Shown here: positions 19,271-27,389 of the stretch, piece after piece | Position numbering within the stretch: the first letter of the stretch is position 1 | Layout: the number at the start of each line of letters is the position of its first letter | NCBI GenBank assembly: GCA_001800315.1 | Contig: MGVE01000017.1 | Location: 68,942 to 114,683 of the forward strand | Direction of reading: 5' to 3' | DNA from: Elusimicrobia bacterium RIFOXYA2_FULL_47_53 | GTDB taxonomy: Bacteria > Elusimicrobiota > Endomicrobiia > Endomicrobiales > XYA2-FULL-47-53 | DNA length: 45,742 bases | Notes under the pieces: model-generated | Databases searched by the model: none | The model's input: only the letters and a program-made list of their open reading frames with translations | Told to the model about the DNA's origin: nothing | Translations under genes and position numbers: made by a program

Positions 19271-22200
19271 ATGTCAATGATCAATTTCCCCGTAGAAAAA
19301 CCTGTTACGACTACGATGATTTTCCTGGCGGTATTCCTGCTGGGAATGATATCCTGGTCCAGGCTTCCCCAGGAGCTTTTCCCGTCGCTTGAGTTTCCTC
19401 AGATTTCCATTGTAACCAGATACGAGGGCGCCGGCCCTGAGGAGGCGGAAAAACTCATCAGCAAGATGATTGAGGAATCCGTCGGCACCGTCAGAAATGT
19501 AAAAAGAGTGAGTTCTATTTCAAAAGAAGGAATGTCCCTGGTTATTATAGAGTTCCGCTGGGGCACGGATATGAATTTTGCCGCCCTTGAAGTCCGCGAG
19601 AAAGTTGACCTTGTAAAAGAGCGGCTTCCCAGGGATTCTCAGGAACCCGTTGTTTTGAAATTCAATCCCTTTAAATCTGAGGCTATGGTTTTGTCCGCGA
19701 GTTATAACCGCGATGAGGACGACCCCTGGAAGCTTGTTGAGCTGAGGCAGTTCTGCAAGAAAAATATCAAAGACGAGCTTGAGAGGATAGAGGGAGTCGC
19801 TAAAGTTGAATTAAGGGGCGGAGAGCAGAAAGAAATACTTGTTGAAGTTGATAAGGGCAGGATTCTTGCCAATCAGCTGTCTTTGCTGGATATCATAAAA
19901 ACTCTGAGGGAAACAAATATCACCTATCCCGCCGGCATGGTTAAAGAGGAAAATTATGAATATATGGTCAAAACAGTCGGCGAATTTAAGAATATTTCAG
20001 AAATAGGCGATGTGTTGTTGATAAAAGAAGAGACCCAGGCTGACCAGCAGCGTTCCGAGCGGCAGCGGCGTAACGCGAGGCAGGGTAGTGTAATTTACTT
20101 AAGGGATGTGGCGAGCATTTCCGAGGCCATCAAGGATCCAACCGGCTATTCAAGGTTCAATCAGAGGGGAAATGTCTCGCTTTCCATATTTCCGCAGTCG
20201 GGTTCAAATCTGCTTAATGTGTCAAAACTTGTCAGAAAAAAAATAAAAGAACTGGAGTTAAAGATTCCAAAAGATGTGAATGTTGAGATAATCTACGACC
20301 AATCCGACTTTATTAAGGCGTCACTGCAGAATATTTATAATGACGCCATGGCCGGAGGCATAATTTCTTTTATCATCATTCTGATATTTCTTAAAGACAT
20401 TGTGGCCTCAGCCATTATTCTTGTGGCGCTTCCGATTTCTATCCTGTTTGCCCTTTCCTTTATGTATTTCGCCGATATTTCCATTAATACCATGTCGCTC
20501 GGCGGGCTTGCCCTGGGTGTCGGCATGGTTATTGACAACTCCAATATTGTGCTGGAAAGCATAATGGCGTATCTAAAACAGCATCCCGATATGCCGAAGA
20601 AAGAGCTCATTAAGGAGGCTGCAAAACGAGAAGTCGGCGCGGTGGTAGGGGGCACATTTACTACGGTCGCGATATTTCTTCCGTTTATTTTTGTCTCCGG
20701 TGTGGCCGGACAGTTGTTCAAGCAGATGGCTCTGACAATCACATTTTCCATGATAGCTTCCGCCATGGTGGCTCTTTTTCTTGTTCCAAGGCTGGCGCTG
20801 TTTATGAGGTTTGAAAAATATAAAAAAATGGATTTCAGCATGAGGATACTTGATTATATTCCTCCAAAATTGGAGAAATTTCTCAGTCTTCCCAGGAAAG
20901 TCACCTGGAGGTATCTGTTTATCTACCTGTTTGTGGGGCTCGTGATGCTGTATTTCATTCCCAAGGAGTTTATGCCAAAGCTGGATGAAAGGCGTTTTAC
21001 GCTGAACCTTACGCTTCCGCCTCAGACAACGCTGAGCGTCACGAATAACCTGGTACGGAGAATAGAGACTTATCTTTTTTCTGTCCCCGAGGTTGAAAGC
21101 GTGGTTTCAAATGTTGGCTCGTCCGGAGAAGGCGTGGGGGACGCTATTGAGTCTTTGGGCGTCAACCAGGCGAGGATAATCGCGAAATTGGCAAAACGCG
21201 GCAGGCCTTCAACCGCGGTGGTGGTTGAACTTAACGATGAAATAAAAAAATGGCAGGTGGAGGGGCTTGAAGCCGAATTTGTGACCCAGCAGGGAATGTT
21301 CGGGTCCGCCATGGGTTCTTCTTCGGGATTAATGATAGAGCTTAAAGGCATGAACCTTGCGGCTCTCAAGAAAAAATCAGATGAAATAAAAGCCGATCTG
21401 GCCAAAATGCCTCAACTATACGGTTTAAAAACGATCCCTGCCGATCTGGTTCCCGAGCTTAAGCTGAACATTGACAGGGAAAAGGCCTCAATATTCGGAT
21501 TGAATGTCCAGGACATTAGCGCCACGCTGCTTGCCGCCATAAAAGGCTACGAGGCCACAAAGTTCAAGTTAAAAGACGAGGAATATCCTATAAGAGTCCG
21601 CCTTCGGCCCGAGGACAGAAGCGACCTTTCCCGCATAGGAGAGTTGACTGTCTATTCTCCTTTCGGAAGGAATATCCAGCTTTTACAGATCAGCGAACTT
21701 GTTTTTGTAAAAACCATGCCCGAGATACGGAGGATTGAAGGGCAGAGAACTTATCTTATGATGGCGAATGTAAGAGGCAGTTTTGATTCCGCCGTAAAAG
21801 ATATTCGCGAATTGCTTGATGATGTCATCGCGCCCTCTGACGATATGGCCTACAATATAGCCGGCGAGACGCTGGCGCTGCAGGAGTCAATGAGTTCTGC
21901 GGTATTTGCCGTTGTCCTGGCTATTGTTATTATATACATGATCCTCGCTTCTCAGTTTGAGTCGCTGCTGCAGCCGCTCATTATTATGGTGACCATACCG
22001 ATGGGTTTAACCGGCGCTGTTTACGCGCTATTCCTGAGTTTTAAAACGCTGAATTCCGTTTCAATGCAGGGCATGATAATACTGATAGGGCTTGTGGTAA
22101 ACGGCGCTATCGTGCTGGTTGAAACTTATAATCAAATGAGAAAGGCCGAACCGCACAGGGATTTAAGAGAGCTTGTATTTGAAGGTACGGTTGATCGGGT

Positions 22201-22402
22201 CAGGCCCATCTTGATGACAACTCTGACAACGATACTTGGCATATTCCCGCTTGTTTTCGGAGGCAGTACGAACGCGACCTCTTCTATGGCTGTGGCTATA
22301 TGCGGAGGGGAAACGCTCAGGATGGCGCTGACCATCCTTTTTGTGCCGTCCGCTTATCTGTTCGTGGAGGAATGGCTTGAAAGCAGAAGAAGGGCAAAAT
22401 AA
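19271..22402 (+). CDS. RND efflux pump subunit, second of a pair (HAE1/AcrB-MdtC type)
   Basis: A full-length 1,043-residue RND transporter, clearly different in sequence from the one just upstream. It has TM1 at about 12-29, a TM4 motif VIDNSNIVLES with Asp422, and VVNGAIVLVETYNQ in TM10. A charged insertion at about 254-272 (rich in Gln, Arg and Glu) sits in the first porter loop. It starts at ATG 19271 with TAGGAT upstream. Tandem non-identical RND genes served by one adaptor and one TolC recall MdtABC, where two subunits form mixed trimers. Alternatively each could form its own homotrimer and share the adaptor. It is the last gene of the efflux operon. Confidence 0.92.
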   Translation: MSMINFPVEKPVTTTMIFLAVFLLGMISWSRLPQELFPSLEFPQISIVTRYEGAGPEEAEKLISKMIEESVGTVRNVKRVSSISKEGMSLVIIEFRWGTDMNFAALEVREKVDLVKERLPRDSQEPVVLKFNPFKSEAMVLSASYNRDEDDPWKLVELRQFCKKNIKDELERIEGVAKVELRGGEQKEILVEVDKGRILANQLSLLDIIKTLRETNITYPAGMVKEENYEYMVKTVGEFKNISEIGDVLLIKEETQADQQRSERQRRNARQGSVIYLRDVASISEAIKDPTGYSRFNQRGNVSLSIFPQSGSNLLNVSKLVRKKIKELELKIPKDVNVEIIYDQSDFIKASLQNIYNDAMAGGIISFIIILIFLKDIVASAIILVALPISILFALSFMYFADISINTMSLGGLALGVGMVIDNSNIVLESIMAYLKQHPDMPKKELIKEAAKREVGAVVGGTFTTVAIFLPFIFVSGVAGQLFKQMALTITFSMIASAMVALFLVPRLALFMRFEKYKKMDFSMRILDYIPPKLEKFLSLPRKVTWRYLFIYLFVGLVMLYFIPKEFMPKLDERRFTLNLTLPPQTTLSVTNNLVRRIETYLFSVPEVESVVSNVGSSGEGVGDAIESLGVNQARIIAKLAKRGRPSTAVVVELNDEIKKWQVEGLEAEFVTQQGMFGSAMGSSSGLMIELKGMNLAALKKKSDEIKADLAKMPQLYGLKTIPADLVPELKLNIDREKASIFGLNVQDISATLLAAIKGYEATKFKLKDEEYPIRVRLRPEDRSDLSRIGELTVYSPFGRNIQLLQISELVFVKTMPEIRRIEGQRTYLMMANVRGSFDSAVKDIRELLDDVIAPSDDMAYNIAGETLALQESMSSAVFAVVLAIVIIYMILASQFESLLQPLIIMVTIPMGLTGAVYALFLSFKTLNSVSMQGMIILIGLVVNGAIVLVETYNQMRKAEPHRDLRELVFEGTVDRVRPILMTTLTTILGIFPLVFGGSTNATSSMAVAICGGETLRMALTILFVPSAYLFVEEWLESRRRAK

Positions 22403-22428
22403 GCCGGAATATATTTTATAAAAAGCAC

Positions 22429-22457
22429 TTGAAATAAATTGTATTTTTAGTTATCAT
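22429..22457 (+). promoter_or_regulatory. Sigma-70-type promoter for the small membrane protein
   Basis: TTGAAA (22429-22434) and TATCAT (22452-22457) are separated by exactly 17 bases, each one mismatch from consensus. The predicted start near 22464 leaves a leader of about 105 bases before the gene at 22571. The leader contains GGAGG and GGGAGG purine tracts that do not introduce a convincing upstream reading frame. Confidence 0.65.
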
Positions 22458-22570
22458 TACATTGCGGTATAGTTAATTTGCGGAGGTTTCAGCTCAAATT
22501 GTCCGGGAGGTGAGATTTTTCAGCGTTGTATCTAAAGTGTTTGTCACTACAATAAATAAAGGAGGAAGCA

Positions 22571-22858
22571 ATGGCTGTTTATCAGTTGAAAAAAGTAGTG
22601 CTCGGTTCGTTGGTTAAGAGTTTGCCGGTGGTTTTTGTGGTAGTAGGTGCCTTGATCGGTCTTTTTACTTTCTTTATTTTTCCGACTGAGGTCGCAAGAA
22701 ACCTTACAATCGGAGCCAGGTTCCTCTCATGGCTTATTTTCGTCGTTCTTTATGCCATTCTTATGGTTGCCGGAGTATTCGTGATTTCCTTCCTTTACAA
22801 CTGGATAGCCGGAGTAATGGGCGGAGTCAAGGCTGAAATTGAAGAGGTGCAGGAATAA
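22571..22858 (+). CDS. Small two-helix membrane protein of unknown function
   Basis: A 95-residue protein with two strong hydrophobic helices (about 19-37 and 51-76), the second followed by an aromatic segment FLYNWIAGVMGG and an acidic tail. It has the best ribosome-binding site in the window, AAAGGAGGAAGC ending just before ATG 22571, plus its own promoter and a strong terminator, so it is probably a monocistronic and well-expressed gene. The layout (short cytoplasmic start, two helices, glycine-rich end) resembles DUF3566-like membrane proteins, but that is a weak impression only. It sits between a drug-efflux operon and a sensor kinase operon and clearly belongs to neither transcript. Confidence 0.8.
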   Translation: MAVYQLKKVVLGSLVKSLPVVFVVVGALIGLFTFFIFPTEVARNLTIGARFLSWLIFVVLYAILMVAGVFVISFLYNWIAGVMGGVKAEIEEVQE

Positions 22859-22875
22859 TATTTTTTAAATTTAAA

Positions 22876-22934
22876 CCGAAGCCCTGCGCCCGGACGCTCT
22901 GTGTCCCGGAACGGGGCTTCGGCTGATTTTTTTT
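22876..22934 (+). terminator. Strong rho-independent terminator
   Basis: CCGAAGCCC (22876-22884) pairs perfectly with GGGCTTCGG (22914-22922), an inner stem GGAC/GTCC extends it, and eight Ts follow at 22927-22934. It ends the small-membrane-protein transcript and overlaps the first GTG of the downstream kinase frame, which argues that the kinase starts later, at 22982. Confidence 0.88.
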
Positions 22935-22981
22935 CGGCAAGCCCGTTACCGTGCCCCACATCCTCGTTTTATCGGCTTTCT

Positions 22982-24400
22982 ATGTCTCTTAGAATTAAAT
23001 TTACTCTTCTTATCACCTTCCTTCTGGCAATTATTATCGCCGGTATTTCCGTGAGCCTTTTTTTTACTTACAAACAGCTGTACCGGGCTCAGCTGGAGCA
23101 GAACCGGCAGAAAATATTTAAGGATTTTAATTATACCTGCACGGAGGCCGTTACCGTCAGGGACGAAATACTTATAGTAAACACAATTCGTTCTCTCATT
23201 GAAACCCATCGGCCCTCTATCGTTTACGCCGGCTATGTTTCTCCCACCGGTATAATCCTTTCTTCCATACGCGATAACCTCAGGCAGGATTCGTTTAATT
23301 ACAGGATTTTTAAACTATCCAGGCCGGCCGACGATAATTTTATGTCCGAAAGAAGCGAAGAGATTTTTGAAATGGGCCTGCCGATAATGGTCAAAGGCGA
23401 GTACGGCGGAACCGTAAAAGTGGGTTTTTCTCAGGATTATCTCAATAAACAGATTGAAGATACGGTGGTTTTGTTAGCAAAAAAAATAGGCATTGTTTCG
23501 GCGGCCGCTCTTTTGGTCGGAATACTATTCGCGTTTATTCTCTCGGCTCATCTCAATAAGCCGATTAAGATACTCAGTCAGGCCGCCGTAAAGCTTGGCG
23601 AAGGCGACCTGACTGTTCAGGTCGCGGTGGATAGAAATGACGAGTTGGGCAAGCTTTCAAACACCTTTAACGAAATGGCAAGAAGAGTCAAGGAGATTGA
23701 TGAATTAAAAGACAGTTTTGTCTCCAGTGTTTCTCATGAGCTCCGTTCTCCGCTTGCCGCCATTGACGGCTACTGCGACTTTTTGCTTGACGGCCTGGAT
23801 AAAAACATGACGCCGGACAAGCAGAAAAAAGCCCTGGAGATAATCAGGGATTCAACCGTCAGGCTCACGAATTTTATAAACAATATACTTGATCTTGCCA
23901 AAATTAAGGCCGGCCGCCTGGAAATTAAACCAATACCTACGGACATGAAGGATATAGCCGAGGAAATAATGCAGCTGTTTGTACCGCTTGCCGCCAGAGA
24001 ATCAAAAAAGCTTGTCGTGGACATAGCTCCTGACCTGCCCAGAATTTATGTTGACCCGGAAAGAGTGAAGCAGGTGATAACAAACCTGCTGGGCAATTCA
24101 CTGAAATTTACTCCCAGTGAAGCGGTAATTACGATTAGCGCGGTACAGGTCAATGATCGGATTATTGAAATATCGCTTTCTGACACAGGGGTCGGGATTC
24201 CTCAGGCCGACCTGCCAAAGGTCTTTGAAAAATTCTATCAGGTCAAAGAAGGAGCCAATAAAAAGCCCAAGGGCACGGGACTTGGCCTTGCCATTGTGGC
24301 TGAGATCGTTAAGCTGCATGGCGGCAATATCACGGTGGAAAGCACGGTTGGCAAGGGTACGACATTCCGTTTTACAATGCCGGTATGGAGACAGGTATAA
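22982..24400 (+). CDS. Membrane sensor histidine kinase
   Basis: A 472-residue kinase from ATG 22982. The frame extends to a GTG at 22901, but those 27 codons lie in a terminator hairpin, and the residues after 22982 form a clean first membrane helix (about 7-29). An extracytoplasmic sensor region of about 140 residues follows, then TM2 (about 169-190), a HAMP linker (about 190-240), HisKA with phospho-acceptor His252 in SVSHELRSP, and a complete HATPase domain: N-box NLLGNSLKF (Asn372), DTGVGIP and GTGLGLAIV. All catalytic motifs are intact. Its stop overlaps the start of the next gene (TAATG), so it is translationally coupled to the receiver-GGDEF-like gene, its likely phosphotransfer partner. 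Confidence 0.92.
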   Translation: MSLRIKFTLLITFLLAIIIAGISVSLFFTYKQLYRAQLEQNRQKIFKDFNYTCTEAVTVRDEILIVNTIRSLIETHRPSIVYAGYVSPTGIILSSIRDNLRQDSFNYRIFKLSRPADDNFMSERSEEIFEMGLPIMVKGEYGGTVKVGFSQDYLNKQIEDTVVLLAKKIGIVSAAALLVGILFAFILSAHLNKPIKILSQAAVKLGEGDLTVQVAVDRNDELGKLSNTFNEMARRVKEIDELKDSFVSSVSHELRSPLAAIDGYCDFLLDGLDKNMTPDKQKKALEIIRDSTVRLTNFINNILDLAKIKAGRLEIKPIPTDMKDIAEEIMQLFVPLAARESKKLVVDIAPDLPRIYVDPERVKQVITNLLGNSLKFTPSEAVITISAVQVNDRIIEISLSDTGVGIPQADLPKVFEKFYQVKEGANKKPKGTGLGLAIVAEIVKLHGGNITVESTVGKGTTFRFTMPVWRQV

Positions 24401-25350
24401 TGCAAGGCGATTATCTTGTTGAGGGAAAGAAAATATTAATAGTTGACGACGAGAAAAATCTTCAGGAGATGGTAAGCGATATTCTTACCGCCGCCAACTT
24501 CCAGACGATTACCGCCGACGACGGCCTGGAGGGGCTCCAGAAGATCTATTCCGAGTCGCCGGATCTTATTTTGCTTGACTGCGAGATGCCCCGCCTTGAC
24601 GGCTATGAGCTGCTTGCTAAAATGAGGGCCGATCCTCTTATGGTAAACAAGCCCGTAATAATGCTTACCGTGCGAAACTCGGAAAACGACGAGATTAAAG
24701 GCTTAAGGCTCGGAATTGACGATTATATTACAAAACCCTTTAAGCCGAGCGTGCTTCTGGCAAGAATTAAAACCGTGCTTGAGAGAAAGGCCATGAGCCT
24801 CGGGGCCAATCCCCTGACGATGCTCGCCGGCAATGTGACCATAACCGTTGAGATAGAAAAGCGCATAGCCGCGAAGGACGATTTTGCCGTTCTCTATGTG
24901 GATATTAATAATTTTAAAAGCTTTAACGATAAATACGGTTTCCCGCGGGGCGACAAGATAATTAAACATGTGGCAAGCGTCCTGACCAGGGCCGTGAGAG
25001 AAACCGGAAACTCAAGCGATTTCGTCGGGCATATAGGCGGAGACGATTTTATAGTTATAGTCGGCAATGATAAATACATAAAAATTGCCGAGAGGATTAT
25101 TCAGCTGTTTGACGAAACCATCGGGGATTTTTACGATATTGAAGACAAGGTAAAAGGTTTTATCGTTACCGAGGACAGGCAGCACAACATAAGGGAGTTC
25201 CCGATAATGGGGGTATCCATAGCCATTGTTACCACTCTGCATACGAAACTAACGCACTACGCGCAGCTTGGCGAAATAACGGCCGGCTTAAAGAAACTGG
25301 CCAAGCAGTATACCAGAAGCGCATATGTCGTGGAAAGGCGGAAAGAATGA
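24400..25350 (+). CDS. Response regulator with receiver and degenerate GGDEF-like (GGDDF) domain
   Basis: A 316-residue protein. ATG 24400 overlaps the kinase stop and has GGAG nine bases upstream; an in-frame ATG at 24385 is the alternative. The receiver domain (about 10-125) has Asp16/Asp17, phospho-acceptor Asp60 in LLDCEMP, Thr90 and Lys112. The second domain (about 137-310) has GGDEF-fold landmarks: NPLTMLAGNVTI, YVDINNFKSFNDKYG and RGDKIIKHVA. The signature reads HIGGDDF (211-217), with Asp replacing the usual Glu, and the His normally after FNDKYG is Phe. It may make c-di-GMP weakly, or serve as a nucleotide sensor; sequence cannot decide. No EAL domain follows. It overlaps the next gene by ATGA. 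Confidence 0.88.
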   Translation: MQGDYLVEGKKILIVDDEKNLQEMVSDILTAANFQTITADDGLEGLQKIYSESPDLILLDCEMPRLDGYELLAKMRADPLMVNKPVIMLTVRNSENDEIKGLRLGIDDYITKPFKPSVLLARIKTVLERKAMSLGANPLTMLAGNVTITVEIEKRIAAKDDFAVLYVDINNFKSFNDKYGFPRGDKIIKHVASVLTRAVRETGNSSDFVGHIGGDDFIVIVGNDKYIKIAERIIQLFDETIGDFYDIEDKVKGFIVTEDRQHNIREFPIMGVSIAIVTTLHTKLTHYAQLGEITAGLKKLAKQYTRSAYVVERRKE

Positions 25351-26030
25351 TATCAAAAAAAATCCTGATAATTGACGACGAGGATAATATCCGGTCTCTT
25401 GTAACCGATGTTCTGGAACGGGAGAATTACATGGTGATTTCAAGCCCGGATACCGACGACGGTTATGCCAGGGTGCTTAAGTCCAAGCCCGACCTGCTGA
25501 TTTTGGATGTCAAAGTCCCAAGGATAGGCGGCATAGAACTTTGCAGGCTGCTTCGGGAGAATCAGGATACGAAACACATACCAATTATTATGCTCACGGT
25601 TGAATCAACTGAAACCGATAAGGTTATCGGACTGGAAGCGGGAGCCGATGATTATGTGACAAAACCTTTCAGTAATAAAGAGCTGCTGGCGAGGGTCGCC
25701 TCTCTTTTGCGTCGGGTAAAACGCTCCGGAGAAGGGGATGATGTAATTAAATCCGCGAATATTGAGGTAAATATCAAATCTCATTCGGTGACGCTTGACG
25801 GAAGGGATTTAAAGCTCAGGCCCAAGGAATTTGACCTGCTTGTGCTTTTTCTGCGCAATCCCAATGTGGTTTTTGACAGAACCTATATTCTGGAAAATGT
25901 TTTTGGCTATAAGATACCGGTCAGCACCAGGACCATTGATACTCACATAAAGAACCTCAGGCACAGCCTGGGGAGTTTCGGAGAAAAGATTCAGACGATT
26001 TTCGGCAGGGGTTTTAAGTTCGTTCCGTAA
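25347..26030 (+). CDS. OmpR/PhoB-family response regulator
   Basis: A 227-residue two-domain regulator. The receiver (about 5-120) has Asp10-Asp11 in IIDDED, phospho-acceptor Asp54 in LILDVKVP, Thr84 in MLTVES and Lys106 in YVTKPF. The C-terminal winged helix-turn-helix (about 135-227) includes LRPKEFDLLVLFLRNP, STRTIDTHIKNLRHSL (recognition helix) and the terminal hairpin FGRGFKF. It is a DNA-binding transcription factor, presumably phosphorylated by the kinase two genes upstream. Its ATG overlaps the previous TGA (ATGA), so translation is coupled. Its target promoters cannot be inferred from the window. Confidence 0.94.
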   Translation: MISKKILIIDDEDNIRSLVTDVLERENYMVISSPDTDDGYARVLKSKPDLLILDVKVPRIGGIELCRLLRENQDTKHIPIIMLTVESTETDKVIGLEAGADDYVTKPFSNKELLARVASLLRRVKRSGEGDDVIKSANIEVNIKSHSVTLDGRDLKLRPKEFDLLVLFLRNPNVVFDRTYILENVFGYKIPVSTRTIDTHIKNLRHSLGSFGEKIQTIFGRGFKFVP

Positions 26031-26035
26031 TTATT

Positions 26036-26854
26036 ATGAATAATAAAAGGCCCTATATTCAAATTAAGCCTATGCAGGCTGTCAGACTCTCAAAGGAAGA
26101 AGAGGCGGAGCTTGTCGCCCGCTGCCGCGCCGGTGAAGAGGACGCCAAGGACAGGCTCCTTAAAGTATATTTTCCTTTTGTGGCCAGCCTCGCCAAAAAA
26201 TATAAAAACTATTTTCCGCGGATAGAGTTTGAGGAGCTGCTTGAAGAGGGAAACCTTGGGCTTTTGGAAGCTCTGGAGCATTATGATTCATCCAGGCAAG
26301 TTAAATTTTCAAGCTACGCCTGGTTCTGGATAGTGCGTTCCATTCAGGATTACATTACCGAGACGCTTGCTTTCATGAAAATTCCAGCCGGTGTCGCGTC
26401 AAATTTGAAGAAAATAACTAAAATGATTGAGTCCGGCCTGGCTGAAAACAGGGATATTACGATAGAGGATATCACAAGCGGTATGGATTTAGAGCTTGAG
26501 AAAGTCAAGGAGCTGCTTGTAAATCAGGCCAGTATGTCGGCCCCCGTCTCTCTTGACAGTTATATTGACGGCGACGATCAGAAAAATACGCTCAAGGATG
26601 TTGTTGACTCCGGCGAGAAAAACTCCGAAGATACCCTGGAGGGGATAGAAAAAGACGAGAAGCTGGAAAAATATCTGTCTTGTCTCGGTGAGCATGAGGC
26701 TGAAGTGATAAAGTGGCGTTTTGGTTTCAATGATTATAAATACCATACTCTGAAAGATATAGCGGAAAAACTCGGCATAGCGCCGCAAAAAGTGCGCGAT
26801 ATAGAAACTATAGCGATTGCTAAATTAAAGATAATGATGAAGGAGGGGGCTTGA
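26036..26854 (+). CDS. Sigma-70-family RNA polymerase sigma factor (alternative type)
   Basis: A 272-residue sigma factor lacking region 1.1. A partial region 1.2 (LSKEEEAELVARCRAG) leads into region 2 with VASLAKKY, EEGNLGLLEALEHYD and FSSYAWFWIVRSIQDYI, covering core binding and -10 recognition. Region 3 spans about 115-170, and region 4.2 is the helix-turn-helix LKDIAEKLGIAPQKVRDIE near the end. Housekeeping sigma factors have longer N-termini and usually end region 4 with an RIRQIE-like motif; here it is KVRDIE, so this is probably a group 2 or 3 alternative factor. It starts 5 bases after the regulator stop, as last gene of the signalling operon. No anti-sigma gene is present. No good ribosome-binding site is visible. 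Confidence 0.9.
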   Translation: MNNKRPYIQIKPMQAVRLSKEEEAELVARCRAGEEDAKDRLLKVYFPFVASLAKKYKNYFPRIEFEELLEEGNLGLLEALEHYDSSRQVKFSSYAWFWIVRSIQDYITETLAFMKIPAGVASNLKKITKMIESGLAENRDITIEDITSGMDLELEKVKELLVNQASMSAPVSLDSYIDGDDQKNTLKDVVDSGEKNSEDTLEGIEKDEKLEKYLSCLGEHEAEVIKWRFGFNDYKYHTLKDIAEKLGIAPQKVRDIETIAIAKLKIMMKEGA

Positions 26855-26879
26855 CAGGAATTTTTTTTTATAATATAAT
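26851..26879 (+). promoter_or_regulatory. Consensus sigma-70 promoter of the sulfur operon
   Basis: TTGACA (26851-26856) and TATAAT (26874-26879) are both perfect matches with an exact 17-base spacer, which contains a run of nine Ts. The -35 element overlaps the stop codon of the sigma-factor gene. The predicted start is near 26886, inside the operator-like repeats. Confidence 0.85.
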
Positions 26880-26881
26880 CA

Positions 26882-26906
26882 CTACTAAACAAGTAGACTA
26901 AGTAGT
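26882..26906 (+). promoter_or_regulatory. Operator-like inverted repeats, likely Rrf2 autoregulatory site
   Basis: CTACT-AAACA-AGTAG (26882-26896) is a perfect inverted repeat, immediately followed by ACTA-AG-TAGT (26897-26906), also a perfect palindrome; AAGTAG occurs twice in direct orientation. Both overlap the predicted start of transcription just downstream of a perfect promoter and 15 bases before the Rrf2-family regulator gene. Repression by that regulator is inferred from position. Confidence 0.65.
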
Positions 26907-26920
26907 AAATAGGTGGTTTT

Positions 26921-27352
26921 ATGAGAATATCAACAAAAACAAGGTACGGCGTGAGGTTAATGCTTAATTTGGCGCTTGCTTACGGCAAAGGCCCCAAATT
27001 TTTAAATGAGATAGCAAAGAAAGAGGCCATCTCAGAAAAGTACCTCGGCCACATTGTGGCTGTCTTGAAATCAGCAGGCCTTATTACATCTTTTCGTGGC
27101 GCAAAGGGCGGTTACGCGCTGTCAAGAAACCCCGCGAAAATATCTTTAAGGGAAATCGTAGAGCCTTTGGAGGGCGATATGTCAATAATTGAGCGTCATG
27201 GAACCGGCGATGGCAAAATTTCGCAGAGAGTTTCAAACACGGTTTGGGCCGAACTCTCTAATGTGATACAAAAGACCCTTGAGAGCCATAATCTGGAGGA
27301 TTTGACGCGAATGTGTAGTGAAGAATATAATTTAATAATGTATAATATATAA
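26921..27352 (+). CDS. cymR: Rrf2-family transcriptional repressor, CymR-like
   Basis: A 143-residue regulator beginning MRISTKTRYGVRLML, the Rrf2 signature, with a winged helix-turn-helix (about 26-68: ISEKYLGHIVAVLKSAGLI then RGAKGGYALS) and a dimerisation helix (about 102-130). IscR and NsrR coordinate Fe-S clusters through three cysteines; here only Cys132 is present, so no cluster is expected, matching CymR of Firmicutes in length and ending (LEDLT, then an aromatic tail). CymR represses cysteine-metabolism genes and senses cysteine through a complex with CysK. The downstream genes are metY and cysK, fitting that role. AGGTGG lies upstream of ATG 26921, and operator-like repeats cover its promoter. 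Assignment as CymR rather than another cluster-free Rrf2 protein rests on context. Confidence 0.85.
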   Translation: MRISTKTRYGVRLMLNLALAYGKGPKFLNEIAKKEAISEKYLGHIVAVLKSAGLITSFRGAKGGYALSRNPAKISLREIVEPLEGDMSIIERHGTGDGKISQRVSNTVWAELSNVIQKTLESHNLEDLTRMCSEEYNLIMYNI

Positions 27353-27389
27353 AATTTGCTTTTTAATATGAAATCCGGAGGAAACTAAT

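Noticed and set aside
22510-22629. Possible upstream reading frame (GTG after GGGAGG) in the leader of the small membrane protein
   Set aside because: The purine tract touches the start codon, leaving no spacing, and the frame runs into the real gene out of phase.
22901-22981. N-terminal extension of the histidine kinase from GTG 22901
   Set aside because: These codons lie in a terminator hairpin and T-run, have no ribosome site, and precede a clean first membrane helix that begins at ATG 22982.
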